Source: Thecamonas trahens ATCC 50062
Taxonomy: Eukaryota > Apusozoa > Apusomonadida > Apusomonadidae
Reading direction: 5' to 3'
Assembly: GCF_000142905.1 (NCBI RefSeq)
Contig: NW_013657652.1
Span: forward strand, 251,407-315,406
Length of the DNA: 64,000 bases
The position numbers were made by a program, and so were the translations under genes. Every line of letters begins with the position of its first letter. Position 1 is the stretch's first letter. Of the stretch, positions 9,180 through 17,581 are shown in pieces. Below the pieces are notes generated by a model that saw only the letters and a list, made by a program, of their open reading frames with translations, made no database searches and had not been told where the DNA came from.

Positions 9180-10606
9180 TTATGCATCTACAGGCTGCGG
9201 CCCAGCAGCGCGTGCGGCGTCGAGAGCAGCGAGCTTGGCGGCGTAGCCGTCGGCGGCGCGTGCTGCAGCGGCGACGGCCTTGGCGGCCATGCGCTCAGCG
9301 CGATTGACGGTCATGCGAAGCTTCTTGAACTCCTTGAGCGCCTCAATCTTGGCCTCGGTCTTGGGCCCGGCGCGTTGGCGGCAGCCTTGGCTGCGTCGCG
9401 CTTGGCGATCTGGTCCTGCAGCTTATCGGCCATCGAGTTTGCGGCCTCTTGGCGCTTGCACATCATCGACTTGGCCTGCTCGGCGGCAGCCTCGAGTTCA
9501 TCGAGCCTCTCTTTGAACACCCGTTCACATTCAAGCTGGGCAATGGCGGCCTTGTGCTCGAGCTCGCGGGCCTCGAGCTCGGAGATGTGGCGCGCGTTCT
9601 CGGCAAGATTGACCTCGATCTTGTGCTTGAGCTCGTGCTCGGTAGCGAGCCGACTTTGCCGCTCGGCCTCGAGGTTCTTCTCGAGTACCGTCTTTTCCTC
9701 ATTCATCTGGACGGCAAAGAGCGACGAGGCGTGCGCAAAGTCCTCGGTCCCGCCGCCGCCGGCAGCGCGCAGCTCGGCGTTCTCCTCGCGCAGTGACGCC
9801 GCGCTGGCCTGCATCTCCATGACCTTGTTTTTGAGTTCGGCCATCTGCTCCCGTGTAAAGTCAAGCTGCTCCTTGAGACCGGCATGCGCAGCCGCCAGCG
9901 GGGCGGCCGCATCTAGCTTGGCCTCGAGGTCTGCGAGCGCTTCGCGGAGCGCGACGTTTGTAGCCACCACCTTTTCGTGCTCGCGCTCGAGCTTGATCAG
10001 TGCAGCCGTCGTCTCGTTGCCCTGCCGGATAGACTCGGCAGCAGCTTCTAGCTCGAGCTGAAGCTTGGCGCGGATCTTGTTTGCCTTCTCTGCATCGGCG
10101 TGGGCCGAGGCGAGCTCGGCGGCGGCGGCGGCGGCGTCGTTGGCAGCGACCGCAAGCTCGGCACGGGTGTCGTCGAGCGCGCGAGCGAGCTGCTCCTTCT
10201 CGCGAGCGGCGGCAGCCAGCTCTCCATCCTTAGCAGCTAGTGCGGCGTAGGCCTCGTCGACCTGGGCCTGGAACTCGTCGATGAGGGCGGTGTTGACCCT
10301 CGCGCCGCCTCCGCCTGCGCCGGCCTTGGCCTCGAGCTCGGCGATGCGGGCCTCGAGCTCGCGCTCGCGGGCAGCGGCGCGGGTAGCAAGCGCATTCTTC
10401 TCCTGCAGCAGGTTGAAGCCGGCCTCTGCAGCGAGGACCAGGTCCGAGTCCTTGGCGGCGAGGCGGGCCTCGGCCTCAGCGAGGCGGGCTTCCAGGGCGC
10501 GGAGGCGCGGGTCGGGCGAAGCCTCGGGCTCAGCGAGCAGGTACTCGGCGTACTTGGACGGCGGCGTGGCCGGTGGCGGCCCGTTTGTGATGTCACACAG
10601 CGGCAT
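9180..10606 (-). CDS. Long coiled-coil protein with CC1-box and Spindly-like motif, candidate dynein activating adaptor
   Basis: ATG at 10606 opens MPLCDITNG; nearly all of the following ~430 residues are heptad-rich Ala/Glu/Leu coiled coil. At residues ~57-67 the sequence DLVLAAEAGFNLL matches the CC1 box (AAxxGxxLL) that binds dynein light intermediate chain in BICD, Spindly and TRAK/HAP1. At residues ~294-303 ASSLFAVQMNEE resembles the Spindly motif (SLFAEVE in human Spindly) that contacts the dynactin pointed end. The spacing of about 230 residues is what activating adaptors need. The frame breaks at the GGGCCC at 9363-9368: the raw frame ends at 9311 in Arg/Ser-rich sequence, while one added base continues as KTEAKIEALKEFKKL... 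to a stop at 9180-9182, giving ~475 aa. Coiled coil is certain; adaptor function is inferred from the motifs. Confidence 0.7.
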
Positions 10607-10772
10607 GGGATTGTGGTTCCCCTTCTCAGCGACGGGTGTGTCGTGTGGCCGTGTGGCGAGTTGCTTGGCGCCAACTCCACGCCAACAACGACGACTCGAA
10701 ATTGTTGAATGTCCCGCCCCCACGCCCCCACGCCTCCGCACCACAGCCTCGCCCTTTTGTACGGCGCAACGT

Positions 10773-12194
10773 TTACGTGCCAGCTGCTGGTGCTCCATCG
10801 GTCGCAATGGGGGCCTCGAGAACGGAAAAGTTGATGTAGTCGGCGAGGAGCGGATTGTAGCCCGATCGGGTGGTGGTGGCGGACAGATCGTCGGCGGCAA
10901 AGACCTTGAGCCACGCGGCCTGCTTGCAGTACTCGGTCCGTGGAGCACCGAGGCCATTGTTGAGGGCGGCCATGAGGGAAAAGTCGGTGGGGTGGAAGAT
11001 GTCGGCAGTGCCGGGCGCCGGGTCGAGGACCGAGTCAAAGCGGACGGTGGCATGCCCGCGCGAAGGGTCGCGCCGCTGGACCACCGGAGCAAGGTGGCCC
11101 TGGAACGGAACCGCACCTGCAAGCGCGTCAAAGTCGGTCATGAGAAGGCCCAGCCGCGGAAATAGGTCGTGGGCGTGGGAGAGGAAGCGGTAGCCCACAG
11201 TGGGCACCCACTCCTCGGCATGCTCGCGGGACGGTCGCAGCTGCTCGACCATCCACTGCCGACCGGCCTCGATGGAAGCACCGAGCCACGAGCCACGCGA
11301 CGGCGCGTACCTTGGGAGCTCACCGACAGCCTCACGCGCGTCGAGGAGGTCGAGCAGGCCTGGCGGTGCGACGGCGGGGGTGAGTGGGACCCAATCGATG
11401 GTCACGTCGCCGCGCCGCCATCCCGCACGCCGCTCCGGATCGAGCACGCCGCCATCAACCATTGCCAGCTGCGGCGAGTCGTCAACCCAACGGATAAGGT
11501 CGTGCGGGCAGTTGTCGAGCACCTCGTGGGCCATGACCACCGTCGGCTTGGCCACCACCGTGGCACTTGTCGGCCGCCATTCCTGAAAGGCGGACTGAAC
11601 GAGCTCGACGCGCTCGCCATGCGCCGGCGTTAGCCGCACAGCCTGCAACGCATGCAACACAGGCGAGATCTCGACAACGGTGTACGTCAAGCGTTCGTAG
11701 AGCTCCGAATGTGCGACGGCGAGGTAGTCCAGGACGTTTCCGGCGAGCGTCCCGTTCCCGCCACCAATCTCGACAACCGCCACGGGCTCGTCGGAACGAG
11801 CGCCGGCAGCCAGCTCGGCGGCTAGCCAGCGCGCAACAGCGCGCCCGTACCACGGTGCCCAGATCTCTGCGGGCGTCGACCACGACCGCTCGACCGCTCC
11901 GCGCGCACCCTCGAGCTGCGCCGCATACAGCCGCGCCACTGCAGCGCGGTACTCGCCCTCGTTACCCATGGCGCCCAGATCCAGCGGCTCGCCGCCGCCA
12001 GCAATTAGCTCCTCGCCCACAAAGTACGCCTCGTCCCCAGAATACAGCGCACCATGGACAAAGGCCGAGAGCGGCATGGTGCCCGCCGCCCGTCTCGGCC
12101 CTGCGCCCCGCCCCATACCCACGACCTCGCACGCCGCCAGTCCCGCCCACGCCCCCCGCGCACCACGCACCCCCACAGCTGTAGCCCGCAGCAT
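10773..12194 (-). CDS. NDUFAF7: NDUFAF7/MidA-type mitochondrial methyltransferase
   Basis: A 473-aa single-exon protein of the DUF185 (MidA) family of SAM-dependent methyltransferases. In animals NDUFAF7 dimethylates an arginine of the complex I subunit NDUFS2 during assembly. The N terminus (MLRATAVGVRGARGAWAG) is Arg/Ala-rich without acids for ~25 residues, as expected for mitochondrial import. The SAM-binding motif is VVEIGGGNGTLAGNVLDYL, followed by YTVVEISPVL and the family sequence VVMAHEVLDNCPHDLI. The C-terminal half has TDFDAL and HPTDFSLMAAL blocks. NDUFA12, another complex I component, is also encoded in this window. An upstream 36-nt TG-rich microsatellite (12227-12262) probably lies in the promoter or 5' UTR. 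Confidence 0.88.
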   Translation of the reverse strand: MLRATAVGVRGARGAWAGLAACEVVGMGRGAGPRRAAGTMPLSAFVHGALYSGDEAYFVGEELIAGGGEPLDLGAMGNEGEYRAAVARLYAAQLEGARGAVERSWSTPAEIWAPWYGRAVARWLAAELAAGARSDEPVAVVEIGGGNGTLAGNVLDYLAVAHSELYERLTYTVVEISPVLHALQAVRLTPAHGERVELVQSAFQEWRPTSATVVAKPTVVMAHEVLDNCPHDLIRWVDDSPQLAMVDGGVLDPERRAGWRRGDVTIDWVPLTPAVAPPGLLDLLDAREAVGELPRYAPSRGSWLGASIEAGRQWMVEQLRPSREHAEEWVPTVGYRFLSHAHDLFPRLGLLMTDFDALAGAVPFQGHLAPVVQRRDPSRGHATVRFDSVLDPAPGTADIFHPTDFSLMAALNNGLGAPRTEYCKQAAWLKVFAADDLSATTTRSGYNPLLADYINFSVLEAPIATDGAPAAGT

Positions 12195-12506
12195 ACTTGG
12201 TACACCTCACAACACTGTAGAGCTGTGTGTGTGTGTTTGTGTATGTGTGTGTATGTGTGAGGAAGCGAGCGGCATGCTCGCCGCGCCAGGCGGGCTTGTC
12301 CGACCTACGGACGAGGACCACAGCAGAGGAGGACGGCGGCGGCGGCAAGAGCAGCCACGACTGCAGCCACAGCCACACTCGGAGGGACAGTGTCGATCCA
12401 TCGAGGGCCGGGACCAGGCTGAGCGCGACAGCCCCAGCCACAATCCATCTGCGCGCTCGCCGGGTGCTCGGGAGAGGTGTGGCCTTCATTGCGTTGTGGC
12501 CGATCA
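12195..12506. repeat. Intergenic spacer with TG/TGTA microsatellite
   Basis: A spacer of ~310 bases between two minus-strand genes. It holds an imperfect TG-rich tract at 12227-12262 (CA-rich on the sense strand). An open frame on the minus strand from ~12489 contains a hydrophobic stretch but runs straight into the microsatellite; I do not accept it as a gene. Confidence 0.6.
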
Positions 12507-14379
12507 TCAGTAGCGGCCAGGCTGGGTGACAAAGGTGCTTGCCGCCGGCTGGGCCGTGGCCGAGGCGGACATACCGCCGGGCGGATACGCGTCAGGCGGC
12601 GGGCCGTAGGGCTGAAACTGGTGCTGCGGTGGCGGCGGGCCGCGGCGCATGTGCTGCGGCGACGGCATCATGTGTGGGGCGGTCATCATGTGCGCCGGCG
12701 GGCCGCGAGTGGGCGGATACGCCGGCGAGCCCTGCTGCATCGGCGGGAGCATGCCCGACGGGTGGGTCGGCGACCGCTGGTGGCCCGGACTCGGCGACGG
12801 CCCGGTGCGATACGATGCAGAGAGGGCGAGCGAGGTCGAGGCCCGCCCTGATGGCGAGCGAGAGTGCGAGATCGGCTTGCGCGGCGCCCGATGCGTCGCC
12901 CGCAACTCCGAGTCCATTTCGCGGAGAGTGAACTCGAGCTCGGTCCGTCGCTTGCGCTCCTGGGCGAGCTTGGCGGCGAGGACGGTCGACGACTTGACCT
13001 GACTCGGCACGCCGTCGATGTCGAGGGTCAGGTCCTCGGCGTCGACAAGTTCGTCAGGTGAGCCAAAGAGCATGAGCTTCTCGCGGAGCTTGACATTCTG
13101 GGCCTTGGTCGCGGTCAGCCGCTTGCGCATGCGCGCCAGCTGGTGGTCAAGATTGCGTCGCGACTTGAGCTCCGAGTCAATCTTGGCCTTGAGCCTGGCA
13201 ATTTCGTTGTCCTTGCGCTCGGCGGCGGCGCGTGCCTCGGGCAGCGAGCGCATCGCACCATCAAGCGCCGACCGCATCGAGCTTATTTGTGTGTTGTATC
13301 GCGAGGCCTGCTTTGACTTGGACTCGCGCTCGGTCCGAAGCTTGGCCACCACGGTCTCCTTCTCGCGAGTGAGGAGGACGATCCGCTGGTCAACGTCGCG
13401 CCGCCGCGCACGCTCGGTCTTCAGCTGACGCCGCCGGACCCGGAACGCGCGAACCTTGGACTCGTACAGCTGCTTGAGCTCGTCCACGGCAGTGCGGAGC
13501 TCGTTGCGGCTCATGCGGTCGTATTCGTCGTCGCTCCGTACCACGCCGCGCCCTGTGAGCGAGGCCACCGAGGCCTCAGTCGGCGCGTCTGACGAGCCCG
13601 ACTCGGCGCCGCCGCTCGCACCCGTCCTCCGCCTTCTGCCTTCACGCTCGCCATCATCTGACGAGTCCGACGCTGCTGTCGACGCCGCCGGCGAGCTACG
13701 CATACTCGAAGTACGACGCAGATTGCGCGACGTCGACCGCGGGATGCCACGACGCCCGCCACCGCGCAGACTGCTGCTGCTGCCGCCGACGCTCCGCTCG
13801 CGCTTCATAGCCTCGACCTGCGCCTCAAGTTCTGCAATGCGCTTGCGATCGCGATCCCGCGCCCGTTCCTGTCGTTCCTGGTCCGCCTGCACCGACGACG
13901 GCGCCCGCTCCTTCTGCCCGCTCACCCGCGCCTTGAGCTCGGCGTTCTTGTCCTCCAGCTCGGACGTGTACTCGCGCTCGTCCTTCAGCTCGTCCTTCAG
14001 CTCCTCCAACTTGGCCTCTGCTCGCTTCCGCTTTGCCTCCTCCCTGTCGCCGATCTATCGCAGTGAGTTCCTTGCCTAGGCGCCTCGTCCCTCTGCACTG
14101 TCTCCCTTCCCTCGCCCAAGTCACCTACGCCTCGAGCTTGGCAGTCAGCTCGCGGACTTTGTCCGAGTCCTTCCCGCCGTCCCCGTCGCTCGCATTCTCA
14201 CGGCCAGACTTTGCCTCTGCCCGGCGGGCGCGCTCCTCAGCGGCCTTCAGATCTCTGCGCAGCTGGTCGGCGTCGGCTGCCGACTCGTCGACCACCGCCA
14301 CCAGTTCCTCGTTCTCGACCTCGAGCTCTGCGATTATAGCCTCCAGTTCTTTCACCTCATTGTCCCTCCTCGAACTCAT
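12507..14379 (-). CDS. Coiled-coil protein with Pro/Gln/Met-rich C-terminal tail, unknown function
   Basis: Two exons (14129-14379 and 12507-14043; intron 85 nt, GTAGG...ACAG, phase 2) encode 595 aa. The splice keeps a coiled coil running: KLEA joins EEAKRKRAEAKLEEL. Residues 1-175 are coiled coil, ~175-270 are Ser/Arg/acidic low complexity, and ~270-460 are a second coiled coil with the block MLFGSPDELVDAEDLTLDI near its end. The last ~125 residues are disordered and rich in Pro, Gly, His and Met (PPPPQHQFQPYGPPPD). I do not recognise a family. The layout suggests a cytoskeletal or centrosomal scaffold, but nothing in the sequence proves it. Confidence 0.8.
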
Positions 14380-14699
14380 GGCGGCCTAGCCTCTCCAAGC
14401 CCAAGAAAAGTGTACCGCACCAACCGGCCTGCTCCATACAGGCCGCCTCCCTCCTCGCCGCCACCTGCTGCCGAGTGCAGCCAGCCGCAACTGCCACCCG
14501 ACCCGGCCTCTCGACCCGACCATGAATGCCACTCGGAACACGAGGTGAACATCCACCGACGATCTTCGATGCTGCCGGCTGCCGAGTCGCCGCCGCACGC
14601 ACCCTTCGCTCGCTACGGCCGTCCGTCCGCACGCACGCACGCCCACACCCCACGCCGACTCGTCACCAGCCGTCCCTCCCCGCCCACCCATATCTCGCC

Positions 14700-15434
14700 A
14701 TGCTCCCGGCATCCCTTGTACTCGTTCTTGCGTCCCTGCTCCTCGCGGAACTGGCAGCTTCCCCGGCGTTGGCGTTTGACCCGCCGACGTACAACGCAAC
14801 GGTGTGGAAGGCGTTTGCGGCCAAGACTCTGCTGACGCCGTTCCCGGAGCTCCACACTGATCCGTACGAGGCTTCACCGCCGATCAACACTACCTGGCCA
14901 GCGGTTCCAGTCTGTGCCGTCGTCTATCCCAATGAGCCCGACCGGTCGTCGTACAAGCTCGCGACGTTTCCTACCCGGGCGGCGGCCGAGGCAGCGCCGG
15001 CCACCTTTGTCACTCATCTACATCCGTGCGGTCTGTGCTCAACGACCCAGGATCTGGCGGTGTACATGGCCAAGCCGGATTTGACCGACCCGGTCCGTAA
15101 GTGCGGGCTCGAGACCGCCTTTGATAAGAAGCTCGCTCTCGACTGCCTCCTCGACATCGGCTTCTCCAAGCCGTGCGCCCAGATCTGGATGTACGACGCC
15201 ATCAACTCGTTCAAGCACTGCCTCGAGCCTTGCATCAAGGCCTGGATCGAGCACACGCCCAACAACGTCCCGCCGAACTCGTACAACATGAATCCTTGCC
15301 TCGCGTGTGACCAGGAGAAGAGCGGGCCGGTCTTTGGTGTCGTCGCCGCCCGCATCCGCCGCGACTCGGGTCTCCGCTCCTCCATCAATCGTCCGCCGTC
15401 ATCGATCGCCAACATCACCCACTACTACTACTGA
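14700..15434 (+). CDS. Secreted cysteine-rich protein of unknown function
   Basis: A single exon encoding 244 aa. The first ~25 residues are a clear signal peptide (LPASLVLVLASLLLAELAASPALA). The mature part has about twelve cysteines, several in pairs: HPCGLCSTTQDLAVYM, KCGLE...LDCLLDIGF, KPCAQIWMYDA, KHCLEPCIKAW and NPCLACDQEKSGPVFG, implying several disulfides. Two N-x-T/S sequons (NAT, NTT) lie in the N-terminal third. No transmembrane segment follows, so export or lysosomal residence is likely. I do not recognise the family, though the block pattern is unlikely to be random. Convergent with PARN, with 61 bp between stops. Confidence 0.82.
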   Translation: MLPASLVLVLASLLLAELAASPALAFDPPTYNATVWKAFAAKTLLTPFPELHTDPYEASPPINTTWPAVPVCAVVYPNEPDRSSYKLATFPTRAAAEAAPATFVTHLHPCGLCSTTQDLAVYMAKPDLTDPVRKCGLETAFDKKLALDCLLDIGFSKPCAQIWMYDAINSFKHCLEPCIKAWIEHTPNNVPPNSYNMNPCLACDQEKSGPVFGVVAARIRRDSGLRSSINRPPSSIANITHYYY

Positions 15435-15495
15435 CGTGGATGACAGCCCGTCGCGAACGCCTTGCTTGAACGCGTTTATCTCTCACCTGGCTCTG

Positions 15496-17304
15496 CTACA
15501 TCACAAGGCAGAGGCCCTTCTGCTTCTTGGCGGCGCCCTCGTCGGCGTTGGCGTCTGCGTCGCGGCGCTTGCGCTTGCGCGAGGCCTCTGCAGCGCCAGC
15601 CGGGGTGTAGATCGAGGTAAAGGTGGCGCGCTCTTCGCCGAGGTTGACATGTGCGACGTGGGTGAAAGGCGCGTTAGCAACGGTGTACATGTGGCGGACA
15701 GCGTCGTAGAGACTGTGACCCTCGGCCGGGCTCAGCTGAACAAGAACTCGCTCGTCGTCGAGCCACTTGTGGCCGCCGATTGAGTGCGGTGCGACAGCTT
15801 CGCGGAGCTGCTTGATCCGCACCGAGGCGGTGAGGCCTGCAAGCTCAAACACGTTGTTGGGGACCGGCTCAAACGGGCCGTCGAGGTCGAGCCACGGCAC
15901 CGCGCACCGCATGACGTTGATCTTGTTGCGCCACGGCGAGACAGTGGCAGCAAGGGCATCAAACGAGCTGCTACTGGCAGTCACGTCCTCAACCGACGCA
16001 CTGGCCGACATTGAGGTCATGAGCGCAAAGGCCATGCCAGTGACGAGCGCGTCAAAGCCGGCGTCATGGAACTCGGCCCCACCGGCTCCACTGCGGACGG
16101 GCGAGGCGTCAAAGCCCGCACCAAAGCTAGCGCGCTGCTTGGCCAGATCACCGAGCTGCGCGACGAGCTCGCTCAGTGCCGTCGACGTCACCAGCGGCTT
16201 GACTGCCGGTGCCTTGGACGCGATGAGCTTGGTGTCGTAGATCGGACCAAAAGTATCGCGGAGCGCGGCCTTGTACTCGGCCACCGACTCGGTGCGGAGG
16301 CCGTAGAACTGCGCCATGGTGTACGCGAGGTCGTAGGTAAGGTTGTGGCCGACAAGTGGGACCTTGGCGTCGCGGATGGCGTCGAGGACGTGGCGGAAGC
16401 CGATGGCCGCCTCGAGCTTATCACGCGCCGCCTGCGCCCGCGCGGCGGCGGCAGCGGCCTTGGCCTCCGCGTCTGACCGGGTAATGCGCACATACTTGCG
16501 CCAGTGCGGCGCGCCCTCAACCTGCAACGACTCGGTTGCCACGTCGTCGCCAAATGCGGCCTCGATCTCTTGATGGATAAGCCGCCGGATAAAGCCCGAC
16601 GCCGGGAGCGTGTCAAAGTACTCGTAGTGGAGCGCTTCGGCCGTGGAGAGCGAGTACAGCGGCTTGTCCGACGATCCGGGATCGCCAGCCCCGGAATCCT
16701 CGCCGGCGACTGTGGCCGGCTGCTCGGCCTCGTCGAGCCATGCGCGGACAGCAGCAATGAGCGCGTTCATCTTGATCAACGTCTCGGGCTTGAGCACAAT
16801 GGGCTCGCGCGACTCGCCCTCGGACGCGATGCGCTTGGCCTTGATCGCTTCCTGCTCCGGCGTCAGGTAGCCGATGCCGCCAATAAAGGCCTTGTTAAAG
16901 TCAAAGCCGTTGTCGGCCAGAAAGTTGATCGACTCGGCCTGCATGGTCTGCAGCGCGTCCCACGAACCGCCGTCGCCGGTCCGCGGGAAGACGTAGAATG
17001 CCCAGGCCGAGACGGCGTAGCGGCCGGTGGCCGGATCAAGCTTGAACGTCGCCACGCCGTACTGGATGATGCAGAACGACTTGGCCGACTTAAGCACCTT
17101 GGCGTGTCGTGCCGCAAGCGAGTCGAGAGAGTGACCCTTGGTCGCCCGCCCCGCAAACAGGCCCGTGAACTCGCCGTCAATGGCCACATAGTCGGCCTCG
17201 GCCACCGCAGCCCGCAATGTCGGCAGCACCTCGGCAAAGTTATCCTTGGTCACCTCCTGCACAAACTCAGCCGAAGGAAAGACGCTTGCTCCATGCCCCT
17301 CCAT
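15496..17304 (-). CDS. PARN: Poly(A)-specific ribonuclease (PARN, CAF1 family)
   Basis: A single-exon 602-aa protein (human PARN 639). It is a DEDDh 3'-5' exoribonuclease that removes poly(A) tails and matures small RNAs. The catalytic motifs are visible: DYVAIDGEFTGL (Asp and Glu) near residue 40, VPLVGHNLTYDLAY near residue 320, and EFHDAGFDALVTG (His and Asp) near residue 425. FCIIQYGVATF and INFLADNGFDFNKAF are further family blocks; the latter precedes the insertion that holds the R3H domain in other PARNs. The C-terminal tail is Lys/Arg-rich (RKRKRRD...KKQKG), a likely nuclear localisation signal. The gene is divergent from the HECT ligase; the ~277-bp shared spacer holds a 7-bp tandem repeat. 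Confidence 0.93.
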   Translation of the reverse strand: MEGHGASVFPSAEFVQEVTKDNFAEVLPTLRAAVAEADYVAIDGEFTGLFAGRATKGHSLDSLAARHAKVLKSAKSFCIIQYGVATFKLDPATGRYAVSAWAFYVFPRTGDGGSWDALQTMQAESINFLADNGFDFNKAFIGGIGYLTPEQEAIKAKRIASEGESREPIVLKPETLIKMNALIAAVRAWLDEAEQPATVAGEDSGAGDPGSSDKPLYSLSTAEALHYEYFDTLPASGFIRRLIHQEIEAAFGDDVATESLQVEGAPHWRKYVRITRSDAEAKAAAAAARAQAARDKLEAAIGFRHVLDAIRDAKVPLVGHNLTYDLAYTMAQFYGLRTESVAEYKAALRDTFGPIYDTKLIASKAPAVKPLVTSTALSELVAQLGDLAKQRASFGAGFDASPVRSGAGGAEFHDAGFDALVTGMAFALMTSMSASASVEDVTASSSSFDALAATVSPWRNKINVMRCAVPWLDLDGPFEPVPNNVFELAGLTASVRIKQLREAVAPHSIGGHKWLDDERVLVQLSPAEGHSLYDAVRHMYTVANAPFTHVAHVNLGEERATFTSIYTPAGAAEASRKRKRRDADANADEGAAKKQKGLCLVM

Positions 17305-17419
17305 CCTTGCCCTGTCCGAGTCAAGTGTCTGTCGCTAGTCGCCTCTTCCCTGTCCCCCCGCAGTGCACTCGGCAATGTCGAGTCGACTTGGCGACTTGTC
17401 GGGGTCGGGGCCATCCTGG

Positions 17420-17485
17420 ACCGGCCACCGGCCACCGGCCACCGGCCACCGGCCACCGGCCACCGGCCACCGGCCACCGGCCACC
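17420..17485. repeat. Tandem heptamer repeat (ACCGGCC)n
   Basis: About 9.4 perfect copies of ACCGGCC lie in the divergent spacer between PARN and the HECT ligase. Each junction contains a CCGG/GGCC palindrome. Confidence 0.95.
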
Positions 17486-17581
17486 TGAGCACCACGACCG
17501 CGACCACGACCACCTCACGCCCACTCGACCTCGCAGCTCACCACACCACACACAGCCTTTGCCCCTCCTCCATCTATCCAA

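Noticed and set aside
12264-12489. Small minus-strand frame with a hydrophobic segment upstream of NDUFAF7
   Set aside because: It runs directly into a CA microsatellite and then out of frame into NDUFAF7, with no family resemblance or clear splice to a stop.
17420-17485. Heptamer array considered as a CRISPR-like repeat
   Set aside because: There are no spacers between units and the host is eukaryotic; it is a simple tandem repeat.
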